This document shows positions 1 through 6,935 of a stretch of DNA of 29,687 bases, in pieces. The stretch comes from a virus: the IMG/VR virus record IMGVR_UViG_3300029309_000234, positions 1 to 29,687 of that record; one strand, written 5' to 3'. Below the pieces are notes generated by a model, which made no database searches, had not been told where the DNA came from, and worked only from the letters and a program-made list of their open reading frames with translations. The stretch's first letter is position 1. Every line of letters begins with the position of its first letter. The translations under genes and the position numbers were made by a program.

Positions 1-98
1 CACGGGGTAACCATCAAAGGCCCGGCGCACTCCGCAGGGGCTACATACACCCTCACCCTACCTGATGACGACGGCGCCGCGAACTCGGTTCTCAAGTC
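1..98. repeat. Left copy of 98-bp terminal direct repeat
   Basis: Bases 1-98 are identical to 29589-29686. The fibre reading frame passes through both copies in the same register, so joining the ends restores one continuous gene. This is the pattern left by a circular or circularly permuted genome that was assembled into a line. A true terminal redundancy of this length is possible, but it would be unusual for it to sit in the middle of a gene. Confidence 0.95.
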
Positions 99-615
99 CG
101 ACGGCTCTGGAAACCTTTCTTTCTCCAATGCGTTCAACGTCACGGGAGACCTAACCGGCAACGTTACTGGCAACGTCACGGGCGATGTAGTCGGCAACGT
201 GGACGGGACCGAGTTAGAAATCCAGACGCAAACCACTGCCGTCTATGCGGCAGGCGAAGCTGAGGGCACAGTCGTAAAGTTTGGGACGGGGACTCTTGTC
301 GCGGGCCAGGTGTACACTCACGCCTCCGGTGCTTGGGTCGCTGTCGATGCTGACGCGTCCACAACTACGGAGGGGCTTTTGGGTATGGCGCTTGGTACGT
401 CACCCACTACGCACGGGCTACTGGTTCACGGGGTCGGGTATTTGTCGCACAATCCCGGCGCGGCGGGGGATGTATTGTACGTCCATACCTCACCCGGAGA
501 ATTGAGCGCCACCCAACCCAGCACCACGGGCGACTTCGTGCGGGTGGCCGGGTACTGCCTCGCCGACAATAAAGTGTTTTTCTCACCCTCTCAAGACTTT
601 ATCGAGGTTGGCTGA
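1..615 (+). CDS. Tail fibre / fibre-like structural protein, C-terminal part (gene wraps round from 28518)
   Basis: The frame is open from base 1 and stops at 613-615. It is the continuation of the gene beginning at 28518, and the joined product is about 561 aa. This part starts in a T/G/D-rich stretch seen in many phage fibres (TYTLTLPDDDG), followed by a run of short repeats of the type TGNVTGNVTGDVVGNV, then a compact domain of about 135 residues rich in Thr, Gly and Val. That C-terminal domain (VVKFGTGTLVAGQVYTHASG onward) resembles the small beta-rich head or decoration domains of fibres, and its counterpart sits near the fibre N-terminus (KAVYISGAVGNDTTIALADN). The protein should be a trimeric virion appendage. 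The next gene starts 8 bp before this stop. Assignment to fibre is from sequence style; receptor specificity cannot be read. Confidence 0.8.
   Translation, partial: HGVTIKGPAHSAGATYTLTLPDDDGAANSVLKSDGSGNLSFSNAFNVTGDLTGNVTGNVTGDVVGNVDGTELEIQTQTTAVYAAGEAEGTVVKFGTGTLVAGQVYTHASGAWVAVDADASTTTEGLLGMALGTSPTTHGLLVHGVGYLSHNPGAAGDVLYVHTSPGELSATQPSTTGDFVRVAGYCLADNKVFFSPSQDFIEVG
148..204 (+). repeat. Short tandem repeat coding for TGNV units in the fibre
   Basis: Codons for Leu-Thr-Gly-Asn-Val, Thr-Gly-Asn-Val, Thr-Gly-Asp-Val and Val-Gly-Asn-Val follow each other, with the 12-base unit ggcaacgtyacg and variants. Such units are common in phage fibre shafts and can gain or lose copies by recombination. 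Confidence 0.7.
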
Positions 616-1498
616 TATAAGCAAAATCAACGCCGTCGCTCTCGCAAATATCGCGAAGATCGACGAAGTCACCGCTGCGAACATCGCGAAGGTTAACGGA
701 TTGGTGTTTGCGGCAGGTGCTGCAGTTTCTGCTCCAGCGGCGGCTTACTCTGTGCGGCTCTTAGGTAGTGCCGTTGGTGTGCCAACCTATACGGGCGCGT
801 GTATGCGCATCCGGCGCGATAGCGACGATAGTGAGACAGACATTGGCTTTACTAGCTCTGGCGACCTAGACACTTCAGCTATCGCAACCTTTGTCGGTAG
901 CGCGAACAATGGTTTTGTCTCCAAGTGGTACGATCAATCTGGTAACAGTAACGACGCCACGCAAAGTTTAGGCTCACGTCAACCGCAGATATACAACGGC
1001 AGTGCGGTAATTACTGAAAACGGCAAGCCAGCCGTTAAATCAGGAGCGAACATTGGGCTAGAAGCTCAGGTTGCAGGAGAGCTGCAAGGCTTTAGCGTTA
1101 GCTTTTTAAGTACTGCAAAAAGCGTTTTGTTTCACAGGTCACCAGTGATTAGGACTGGCGATATGTGGTTTTTAGCAGCAGAGGAAACAAGCTCAACCGC
1201 CATTATAGATGATGAGTACAGCAATATTGCAATACGTAAAAACGGGGCTGCATACAGCTTAACGAGCAAGACTAGACAGAATTTATATGACGACTTTTCA
1301 AGTCAGCACTTATTGCATTTTGATGCTGATATGAGTACAGGTTCAATCACTCAGTATTTTATCGGTTACAATTGGGCTGGAACTAATTGGACATATTCAA
1401 TGTTTAGCACTCAAGAGCTGATATTGTACCCTAGCACTAGCAGCCACAGTATAAGCGCCATAGAAACGGACATCAACGGGTACTTCAGCATCTACTAA
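608..1498 (+). CDS. Receptor-binding-like protein with lectin / AbfB-like domain
   Basis: The 296-aa frame has a TTG start inside the end of the fibre gene (ttggctga), so it is probably coupled to it; no ATG is available until well inside the domain. Residues 1-35 carry three imperfect copies of an I-x-K-I-x-x-V-x-x-A-N repeat. Residues 45-150 show a phage virion domain with RRDSDDSETDIGF, a G-D-L-D-T segment and the strongly conserved KWYDQSGNSNDATQ, resembling the arabinofuranosidase-B-like / concanavalin-like fold used to bind sugars. No catalytic residues are claimed. The product probably sits at the tip of the tail with the fibre. The 3' half is clearly AT-richer than the genes on either side (23 G/C of 60 at 1201-1260 against 39 of 60 at 1561-1620), suggesting that the distal domain was acquired or swapped. 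Confidence 0.72.
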   Translation: MADISKINAVALANIAKIDEVTAANIAKVNGLVFAAGAAVSAPAAAYSVRLLGSAVGVPTYTGACMRIRRDSDDSETDIGFTSSGDLDTSAIATFVGSANNGFVSKWYDQSGNSNDATQSLGSRQPQIYNGSAVITENGKPAVKSGANIGLEAQVAGELQGFSVSFLSTAKSVLFHRSPVIRTGDMWFLAAEETSSTAIIDDEYSNIAIRKNGAAYSLTSKTRQNLYDDFSSQHLLHFDADMSTGSITQYFIGYNWAGTNWTYSMFSTQELILYPSTSSHSISAIETDINGYFSIY

Positions 1499-1911
1499 TG
1501 GCCACAGTATACCTCCCTGTAAAGCCCATCGAGGGCATGGATTCCGCAGAACGCGCTGAAGCTTTAGACGCTGAGGTGTGGCGCCTGCGTAGACCCCTCT
1601 CCCTGCAATCCCCGCAGGACGTAACGAAATACTATTATCCCCGCATCACCCACCCCAACACGGGACAGGTGGCCATCGTAGGGAACACAACTGAAGAAGT
1701 ACGCATCAGCACCGACGTAGACCTTACCAATATGCTGGCCCTACTCCCTGAGGTGCCGCAGGAGGAGAAGGATATGCTGGTGCAATTTGTAAACGCCAAC
1801 CGCGGCGGGACGATTCCCTTTGGGCAGCTCATCCCCTCCACCTCGGAGCAGTTGACAGAAGAAGAAGCCAAGGCGATCGGATGGTTGCCCGACCCCATAG
1901 ACCCCAGCTGA
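1498..1911 (+). CDS. Hypothetical protein, tail-tip / lysis junction
   Basis: The ATG at 1498 overlaps the preceding TAA by one base (taatg). The 137-aa product is acidic and soluble, with no membrane segment or signal peptide. It has a Trp/Arg patch (EVWRLRRPLSL) near residue 30, a beta-rich middle (GQVAIVGNTTEEVRISTD), and an acidic C-terminal helix ending in a Pro-rich tail. I do not recognise the family. Its place between the receptor-binding candidate and the lysis genes suggests a small virion or tail-tip accessory protein, but this rests on location only. Confidence 0.7.
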   Translation: MATVYLPVKPIEGMDSAERAEALDAEVWRLRRPLSLQSPQDVTKYYYPRITHPNTGQVAIVGNTTEEVRISTDVDLTNMLALLPEVPQEEKDMLVQFVNANRGGTIPFGQLIPSTSEQLTEEEAKAIGWLPDPIDPS

Positions 1912-2117
1912 TGGACACCCTCACCGCCTTTGAAGTCATCACCCTAGCCGCCTCCATTGTGGGGGTCTACGTCAAGCTCACGGGAGAACTGGGGAGGCTC
2001 AAGGGCCGGGTGGTGGCCTTAGAAAAAACCGAAGGAGAGGTAAAGCAGATGTTAACCGAGCTACTCGCGTCGGTGCAGGAGATTAAGCTACTGCTCGCGA
2101 AGAAGGGCATCGAATGA
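1911..2117 (+). CDS. Small membrane protein with coiled coil, holin-like
   Basis: The frame extends upstream to 1881, but the ATG at 1911 overlaps the previous TGA (tgatg) and fits the coupling pattern of the genome. The 68-aa product has one hydrophobic helix at about residues 5-22 (FEVITLAASIVGVYVKL) and then a heptad-rich, charged helix to the C-terminus (LKGRVVALEKTEGEVKQ). One membrane helix plus a cytoplasmic coiled coil next to an endolysin suggests a holin or other lysis accessory. It could also be an anchoring protein; no specific family was recognised. Confidence 0.65.
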   Translation: MDTLTAFEVITLAASIVGVYVKLTGELGRLKGRVVALEKTEGEVKQMLTELLASVQEIKLLLAKKGIE

Positions 2118-2467
2118 GGTATTTTACCTACGACGAATTTGATTCTCCGGACCTGCCGGGATCGGGTGAGTTTATGGAGCAGCAGTTCCTCGACCTCCTC
2201 GACGACGCCCGAGACATTGCCGGCGTTCCCTTTATAATCAATTCCGGCTTTCGCACAGAGGGCCACAATAGAGCGGTAGGGGGCAAGGAAACCTCCTCAC
2301 ACCTTACGGGGTGGGCGGCAGACATACGGGCCACCACAAGCAACCGGAGGTACCTTGTCATCGCTGCCCTCTGCGGGGTGGGCTTCACTCGGATTGGAGT
2401 GGCGGACACCTTCGTCCACGTAGACCTAGACCCATCCAAGGCGCAGAATGTCATGTGGTTATATTAA
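2114..2467 (+). CDS. Endolysin, peptidase M15 (D-Ala-D-Ala carboxypeptidase-like)
   Basis: The 117-aa product is a single-domain M15 zinc peptidase of the phage endolysin type, expected to cut peptide bonds in the peptidoglycan stem and release progeny. The zinc motif is complete: SSHLTGWAADI gives His63 and Asp70, and FVHVDLD gives His102 followed by Asp104. A conserved NSGFRTEGHN precedes it at residues 43-52. There is no signal peptide or wall-binding domain, so export must rely on a holin, and three small membrane proteins flank it. The ATG overlaps the preceding stop (ATGA). Confidence 0.92.
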   Translation: MRYFTYDEFDSPDLPGSGEFMEQQFLDLLDDARDIAGVPFIINSGFRTEGHNRAVGGKETSSHLTGWAADIRATTSNRRYLVIAALCGVGFTRIGVADTFVHVDLDPSKAQNVMWLY

Positions 2468-2473
2468 AGAGTA

Positions 2474-2659
2474 ATGATTGGAATGATTCTCACTGAAGTC
2501 TCCGCGTGGTACATTGACCACATCTGGGAAATTCTGCTTGCTCTTTTGGCCTTCCTGAAAGTCATGGGTAACCTCATCCCCTCCGACAAGCCTCGTGAGG
2601 TGTTCGCTATCCTCGACAAGATTGTGAACGCCCTGGTCCCGGACAACATCAAGAAGTGA
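2474..2659 (+). CDS. Small membrane protein of the lysis block
   Basis: A 61-aa product starting 6 bp after the endolysin stop; a second in-frame ATG at 2483 is possible. One hydrophobic helix covers about residues 14-33 (IDHIWEILLALLAFLKVMGN), with a charged C-terminal tail ending in lysines. Size, membrane segment and position beside the endolysin suggest a holin, antiholin or spanin-like part, but no family is recognised. Confidence 0.62.
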   Translation: MIGMILTEVSAWYIDHIWEILLALLAFLKVMGNLIPSDKPREVFAILDKIVNALVPDNIKK

Positions 2660-2868
2660 AGTGGTCCCAGCTCTTGAAGGGGTTGGACATCACTGAAGCA
2701 TTCAAAACCAAGGGAGACCTTCGGCGGTGGAGCGCAAAGCGCACCGTGGGGGGCGTCCTTGCTTTAACTGCTTCAGAGGCTATCCTCATGCATGGTATCA
2801 GTTGGGAGGCCGTGGCCCTTGCTGGTGTCGCCGTTATACCCATCACGGCGTCCATGTTTGAGAAATGA
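2656..2868 (+). CDS. Small two-helix membrane protein, holin candidate
   Basis: A GTG start overlaps the previous stop (gtga). The 70-aa product has a basic N-terminal 29 residues (KTKGDLRRWSAKRT), then two hydrophobic segments at about 31-46 (VGGVLALTASEAILMH) and 50-66 (WEAVALAGVAVIPITAS) separated by a short turn. A hairpin of two membrane helices next to an M15 endolysin is a typical small holin layout, so this is the best holin candidate of the three membrane proteins here. The role is inferred from topology and context. Confidence 0.65.
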   Translation: MKWSQLLKGLDITEAFKTKGDLRRWSAKRTVGGVLALTASEAILMHGISWEAVALAGVAVIPITASMFEK

Positions 2869-3689
2869 AGCCCGTACAGGTCTATACCATCGACTACGAA
2901 GCCGGGGACCATTACCGGTGTCTCCTTATGTCTGACCTGCATTGGGACAATCCCAAATGTGATCGCGACCGCTTGCGGCGGGACTTGGACTACGCCGTCA
3001 AGAACGACCTGGATATCTTTATGAACGGGGATATCTTCTGCGCTATGCAGGGGCGGTACGATGGGCGCCGAATGAAGTCCGACATCAGAGAGGAACACAA
3101 CACCTCCACGTACTTGGACTCCTTGGTGGGTACTGCTATCGAGTGGTTCCTGCCGTACTCCCAACACATCCAGCTCGTGGGGTATGGCAACCACGAAACC
3201 AGCATCCTCAAGAACTGCGAAACAGATATCCTCGGCAGGTGGGTCGAGGGCCTCAACGCGCTCGGTGCCGACATCGTACTCGGCGGATATGGGGGTTGGG
3301 TGGTGTGGTCCTTTCGTCAAGAGTCCGGGAATGGAATGGCGTTCAAGATGAAGTATTACCACGGCTCCGGTGGGGGCGGTCCAGTAACAAAGGGGGCGAT
3401 ACAATTCCAGCGGATGAGCGCGATGATTTCCAACGCGGACTGCATCTGGCAGGGCCACGTCCACGAGAGCATGACCAACGTGCACATGGTCGAGCACCTC
3501 AACGGCAAGCACACCCAAGAGATAAAGGAGATACTCCATGTCCGTACCCCGACGTACAAGGAGGAATACGCCGACGGGCTGAAGGGGTGGCACGTAATGC
3601 GGGGCGCACCACCGAAACCGCTGGGGTGCTATGTTTTGGACTTGGAGCTTAGGAACAAGAAGGTCCGGGCGCGGGCCATGCCGCTATAA
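2865..3689 (+). CDS. Calcineurin-like metallophosphoesterase
   Basis: The 274-aa protein has all the metal-binding blocks of the family: SDLHWD (Asp24, His26), NGD (Asp56), GNHE (Asn109-His110), the His166 of YYHGSG, and GHVH (His198 and His200). It should be an active two-metal phosphodiesterase or nuclease in the cytoplasm. Phage members of this family act on nucleic acids or nucleotides, but the substrate cannot be read here. The ATG overlaps the previous stop (ATGA), and it is the last gene of the rightward late operon, followed at once by a hairpin terminator. Placement after lysis genes is unusual for a DNA-metabolism enzyme. Confidence 0.9.
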   Translation: MKPVQVYTIDYEAGDHYRCLLMSDLHWDNPKCDRDRLRRDLDYAVKNDLDIFMNGDIFCAMQGRYDGRRMKSDIREEHNTSTYLDSLVGTAIEWFLPYSQHIQLVGYGNHETSILKNCETDILGRWVEGLNALGADIVLGGYGGWVVWSFRQESGNGMAFKMKYYHGSGGGGPVTKGAIQFQRMSAMISNADCIWQGHVHESMTNVHMVEHLNGKHTQEIKEILHVRTPTYKEEYADGLKGWHVMRGAPPKPLGCYVLDLELRNKKVRARAMPL

Positions 3690-3698
3690 CGTAAAAGA

Positions 3699-3716
3699 CC
3701 CCCGACGTTTCGGGGG
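3699..3716. terminator. Hairpin terminator between convergent operons
   Basis: A perfect 7-bp stem (CCCCCGA / TCGGGGG) with a 4-base loop lies 10 bp past the phosphoesterase stop. It is followed by ccttg on the plus strand and by tctttta on the minus strand, so it may stop transcription from both sides. Confidence 0.85.
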
Positions 3717-3778
3717 CCTTGAACCAAAAAAATGCTTAACCTGACTTAGGCCTCAATACATGAGCAGGGACAATGTAC

Positions 3779-5950
3779 TTAAAACATCGCAGTCTGCAAA
3801 CGCCCCTCAATAGCCGCGGCACAGTTCCTCTTTGCCACGTCGAAGTAACTGGGCTTTAGCTCAAACCCTAGCCCCTTCCTGTTCATCTGCAAAGACTGAA
3901 AAACCTCTGATCCGATGCCCATAAAGGGAGTAAAAACAACGTCCCCCGGATTAGAGTACAAGTGAACCAGTCGCTCGATTGTGTCTAGCTGCAAAGGGCA
4001 AATGTGCTTCTCGTCGCGATTATCGCGGGCGGTTGTGTATTGCAATGTTCGAGTTTGGTTGATGTCCATCCACACCGGACTAGCGTACTTCTGCCACAGG
4101 TCTACCGGTAGCTCGGTATTGGCGACTGGATTATCCCGCTCTCCGTCTTTGCGGAATACAAGCACATAGTCTGGTAGCCCCACAGCCGACATGGTAGAGT
4201 CTTTCTTGACCTGCTTATGTAACAATTCAATGGCCTTGGTGCGCTGCATCTGAATCACCGGGTCCTTCCAAATTGTCACGCGGGAATGATATATAAACCC
4301 ATGCTTCTCAAAAGCCTCTCGAATCATTCCGGAGAAGTCGCGAATGCCCCGAAAGCCCTCGACGCCCTTTTTAATCATCAAGTCCATGCAGTGAACGGCC
4401 ACGTTTCTACCGCTTTGCGTGACCCTATATAGGTGCTCCACCAAGTAGTCAAAGTGAACAAGGAACTCCTGCCAGTCGGCACTGTTGCCCATGTCTTCGG
4501 CGTAGTCGGAATATGTGTAAAGGTCAGCAAAGGGAGGAGAGAATACGGAAAGTCCCACGCTCTCGTCCGGTACACTGCGGATTAATTCAACGCAGTCCCC
4601 GCGTCTAATTGTGTAGTCGTCGGTCACGACCTCCTCGATGTTATAGGTCACATCCTCCACCGGTTCCTCGCAGTTGATGGTATTGGTCATGGCTTCGTTC
4701 ATAGTATCGAATTGGTCTTGTTTTCGGTTGATGGATTGGATGACGTTCTCCATCGTATCGGTGGAGACGATGTAGATGTTGACGTCTTTCTTTTGTCCGA
4801 AGCGATAGGAGCGCCGGATGGCCTGATACAACCCTTCAAAGCTGAAGTCTAGAGACGCAAATATCTGATTCGGGCAGTGCTGAAAGTTGAGGCCAAACTG
4901 GGCAATCTTGGTTTTAGTGACCAACACTCTAAACTTGCCCGCCTTGAATTCAAGGAAGGCGTTTTCTTTCTGCTCTGGGGTCTGACTACCGGATACCTCT
5001 ACGGCGTCCGGGATGAGGTCTAGGATGAACTTCGCCTCCTCATTCTGTTTGACCCAAACGATGAACGGCTCGTTTGATGCCTTAACGATTTCGGCGGCGG
5101 CTTCCATCCTTGGAACTTTGGTCAACCGCAGTTCGGCGTTAAAGTTTGTAGCACTCACCGCGACCTCATTGAATAGCATCCCGTGGTCCCGTTGGTCTGT
5201 CTCAATCTGCCGCTCGTGAAAGTGCAGCGGCGGCAGCTCATGGTCTGCGTCTTCATATCCAAGGTCTGACGGCTTGCGGATGACCGAAGCCCATGTTCCT
5301 ACCCACTTATAAAACGACTTCTCCGCGTGTCCTTTGAGTCTCCATTTTTGAGTGCTGGCCCCGTCATGGATAAAGTAGGTTGCGCTCATCTCGGTACGCG
5401 AGAGCACGTCGAGAAACTCCGAATGGTTGCCCAGCTCCAAGGGATCGTTAGGACTGGGAGTCGCAGTACAGGCCAGCTTGTAGGGTATGTCCCGGCAGCG
5501 GTCCAGAATCATCTGCTTCATCTTGCCCATGAAGTTCTTGAGGATTGAGGACTCGTCCAATACAACGCCACCAAACCCATCAAGGTCCACTTTGTGAAAA
5601 CTCTCGTAATTGGTGATAATGACGCTATTTGAGTATGCGCGGTTCTCCTCCCACGGGACGACATGGATGCCAAACTTCTCGCCCTCGGCCACTGTTTGAG
5701 CGGCAACCGCAAGAGGGCAAAGAATAAGGACGTTTTGCCCTATGGCCTTTGTGACCTGGTGCGCCCACTCTAACTGCATGAGGGTCTTGCCTAGTCCGCA
5801 GTCCGCGAAGATGGCATACCGCCCACGGCGGCAAGCCTTTTGTACTATCTCCCGCTGAAACGGGAACAGGTGACGGTTTAGGTTTTGCGGTTCAATTCCT
5901 ACGCTCTGAGAGGACTTGACCTTATTCTCTATGAATTGTTCGTACTTCAT
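3779..5950 (-). CDS. SF2 (SNF2-like) helicase fused to N4/N6 DNA methyltransferase
   Basis: The 723-aa protein has two enzymes in one chain. Residues 25-410 are an SF2 helicase: ADCGLGKT (Walker A, 49-56), LDESS (motif II, 131-135), TATP (162-165) and QAIRRSYRFGQ (motif VI, 376-386) as in SNF2-type translocases. Residues 445-715 are an amino-methyltransferase of beta order: SPPF (catalytic motif IV, 471-474), then ICPLQL (motif X) and FTPFMGIGSEVF (SAM-binding motif I, 673-684). No target-recognition or nuclease domain is obvious. It should bind DNA, use ATP and methylate adenine or cytosine. It is the last gene of a leftward operon and its ATG overlaps the previous stop (ATGA). Likely roles are protection from host restriction or marking phage DNA; there is no restriction partner nearby. 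It is also the only clear helicase in the genome, so a role in replication is possible. Confidence 0.92.
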   Translation of the reverse strand: MKYEQFIENKVKSSQSVGIEPQNLNRHLFPFQREIVQKACRRGRYAIFADCGLGKTLMQLEWAHQVTKAIGQNVLILCPLAVAAQTVAEGEKFGIHVVPWEENRAYSNSVIITNYESFHKVDLDGFGGVVLDESSILKNFMGKMKQMILDRCRDIPYKLACTATPSPNDPLELGNHSEFLDVLSRTEMSATYFIHDGASTQKWRLKGHAEKSFYKWVGTWASVIRKPSDLGYEDADHELPPLHFHERQIETDQRDHGMLFNEVAVSATNFNAELRLTKVPRMEAAAEIVKASNEPFIVWVKQNEEAKFILDLIPDAVEVSGSQTPEQKENAFLEFKAGKFRVLVTKTKIAQFGLNFQHCPNQIFASLDFSFEGLYQAIRRSYRFGQKKDVNIYIVSTDTMENVIQSINRKQDQFDTMNEAMTNTINCEEPVEDVTYNIEEVVTDDYTIRRGDCVELIRSVPDESVGLSVFSPPFADLYTYSDYAEDMGNSADWQEFLVHFDYLVEHLYRVTQSGRNVAVHCMDLMIKKGVEGFRGIRDFSGMIREAFEKHGFIYHSRVTIWKDPVIQMQRTKAIELLHKQVKKDSTMSAVGLPDYVLVFRKDGERDNPVANTELPVDLWQKYASPVWMDINQTRTLQYTTARDNRDEKHICPLQLDTIERLVHLYSNPGDVVFTPFMGIGSEVFQSLQMNRKGLGFELKPSYFDVAKRNCAAAIEGRLQTAMF

Positions 5951-6186
5951 TTGGTTCGTGTTTTATACCATGGCCTTTGCAACTCCGCCTCAAGACGAAG
6001 CCACGCGGCGGGGTTCCTGTTGCGTAGTTCCTCGCAGCACATCGAGTAAAGCCTTTCGGTATACTCTCCGCGGTCCTTCCTTGCTATAGGGCGAATCAAC
6101 CCAATCAGCTCATCCCACGTCATGCGGGTAATAGCAATCTGGAGGGAGTCTTCTGGTAGCTTCTGAAGTTCTTTCATCAGGTTCAT
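5947..6186 (-). CDS. Hypothetical small protein of the helicase-methyltransferase operon
   Basis: The frame opens at 6243, but the ATG at 6186 overlaps the stop of the upstream gene (ATGA) and gives a 79-aa product beginning MNLMKELQKLPEDSLQ. It is predicted helical, with a W-D-E-L segment, a basic middle, two Cys (SMCCEELRN) and a Trp-rich end. No family recognised. Its stop overlaps the start of the helicase-methyltransferase, so the two are probably made together; it could be a partner or regulator of the fusion enzyme, which is inference from position. Confidence 0.7.
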   Translation of the reverse strand: MNLMKELQKLPEDSLQIAITRMTWDELIGLIRPIARKDRGEYTERLYSMCCEELRNRNPAAWLRLEAELQRPWYKTRTK

Positions 6187-6380
6187 CGGGTTTCCTTCCA
6201 GTATTGAAACTCCCACTTCACTTCCTGCCGGGACAGTCGGCACCCGTCGGCTATGGCTTCGAGGAATACCTTCGAGCCGCTGCGGAGCTGACTGTCAAAC
6301 TGTTGGCGCGTAATGGCCAGAGCCTTACACAGGGCCTCAATGCTACCGTATTGGGAGCGAATCATATCGTAGAAGTCCAT
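6183..6380 (-). CDS. Small helix-turn-helix-like protein
   Basis: A 65-aa product, start ATG overlapping the previous TGA. Residues 12-55 read like a compact XRE/Cro-type fold: SIEALCKALAITRQQFDSQL is a plausible helix-turn-helix, followed by helices ending in LSRQEV. It may be a DNA-binding regulator made from the leftward operon, opposing the 77-aa HTH protein of the rightward operon. The helix-turn-helix call rests on pattern only. Confidence 0.6.
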   Translation of the reverse strand: MDFYDMIRSQYGSIEALCKALAITRQQFDSQLRSGSKVFLEAIADGCRLSRQEVKWEFQYWKETR

Positions 6381-6640
6381 CAGATGTAAGAGCTAGAGTT
6401 AGAGCCATTGCGCCCGGTGTGGAGGGTGCATTCCTTTTCCTCTTCGAGGGAGCAGATATGGCCGGGAGATTGCCATGGGCTATCGGGGTACATGACAAAC
6501 CCATCCCCGACGTGATACTGCATGGTAAACCCAGCGTATCCGGTGCCCTCTATGAGGGAGATATCGCGGGGGTGGGTGCCCTTCTTCCAATGGTACTTGA
6601 TGGCCTGCCACCCGGAGTACGTTTCGCCGTTGTACATCAT
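6380..6640 (-). CDS. Hypothetical protein
   Basis: An 86-aa product beginning MMYNGETYSGWQAIKYHW, with start and stop each overlapping the neighbouring genes in the leftward operon. It is rich in Gly, Tyr and aromatic residues (GYAGFTMQYHVGDGFVMYPD), which suggests a small beta-rich fold. The C-terminus is Cys- and Ser-rich. The family is not recognised. The opposite strand has a similarly long open frame (6419-6670), but the overlap pattern on the minus strand favours this one. Confidence 0.6.
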   Translation of the reverse strand: MMYNGETYSGWQAIKYHWKKGTHPRDISLIEGTGYAGFTMQYHVGDGFVMYPDSPWQSPGHICSLEEEKECTLHTGRNGSNSSSYI

Positions 6641-6885
6641 AGCGAGACGAGTTCCTTGTGGATGGAGTAGAGGCTGCGGCGCTGTGCGTTGAGGCTGTGC
6701 ATCACCTTATCGTCTTCGGCGTAGATGCTTTGGCCCTGATTGCGCATCTTCTCCAGTTCGTCCCAACGCTCCATAATCTTGTTCTCTAGGTTGTCGATGT
6801 GGGCGCTTACGAGGCGCATGGCGTCGCGGATAGCCTCTGACCGTCCGATGTCGTGGTTCGCTTTTTCGATTTGTGTGAAGTCCAT
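6637..6885 (-). CDS. Hypothetical coiled-coil protein, first gene of leftward operon
   Basis: An 82-aa, highly charged, helical protein with heptad-like spacing (DNLENKIMERWDELEKMRNQ) and no membrane segment. It is the first gene of the leftward operon; its ATG lies 18 nt from a good Bacteroidota -7 box (TAGATTTG). It is probably an early product. No family recognised. Confidence 0.7.
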   Translation of the reverse strand: MDFTQIEKANHDIGRSEAIRDAMRLVSAHIDNLENKIMERWDELEKMRNQGQSIYAEDDKVMHSLNAQRRSLYSIHKELVSL

Positions 6886-6903
6886 TCGTGTGTTTGTTTG
6901 CTA

Positions 6904-6935
6904 CAAATCTACACACAATTTGCATTGCTGCAAAA
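6904..6935 (-). promoter_or_regulatory. Leftward promoter of the helicase-methyltransferase operon
   Basis: Read on the minus strand: TTTTG (6935-6931), a 19-bp spacer and TAGATTTG (6911-6904), an exact match to the Bacteroidota -7 consensus TAnnTTTG. It gives a short leader of about 15 nt before the ATG at 6885. The -33 element is one half of the palindrome at 6918-6935. Confidence 0.72.
6918..6935. promoter_or_regulatory. Palindromic putative operator between divergent promoters
   Basis: ATTTGCA-ttgc-TGCAAAA, an inverted repeat with 6 of 7 pairs matched. It overlaps the -33 element of the leftward promoter with one half and that of the rightward promoter with the other. The same palindrome with the same 4-bp spacer recurs at 10293-10310. 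A small HTH protein bound here could control both directions. Confidence 0.6.

Noticed and set aside
2649-3593. Antisense open frame of 314 aa over the metallophosphoesterase
   Set aside because: The sense strand has every catalytic motif of the family; the antisense product has none and crosses the lysis genes.
3721-3778. Possible promoter or operator between the convergent operons
   Set aside because: No TAnnTTTG box or convincing palindrome; both genes point towards this gap, so only terminators are expected.
6419-6670. Plus-strand frame of 83 aa opposite the leftward operon
   Set aside because: No promoter or coupling on the plus strand, and the minus-strand genes form an unbroken overlap chain here.
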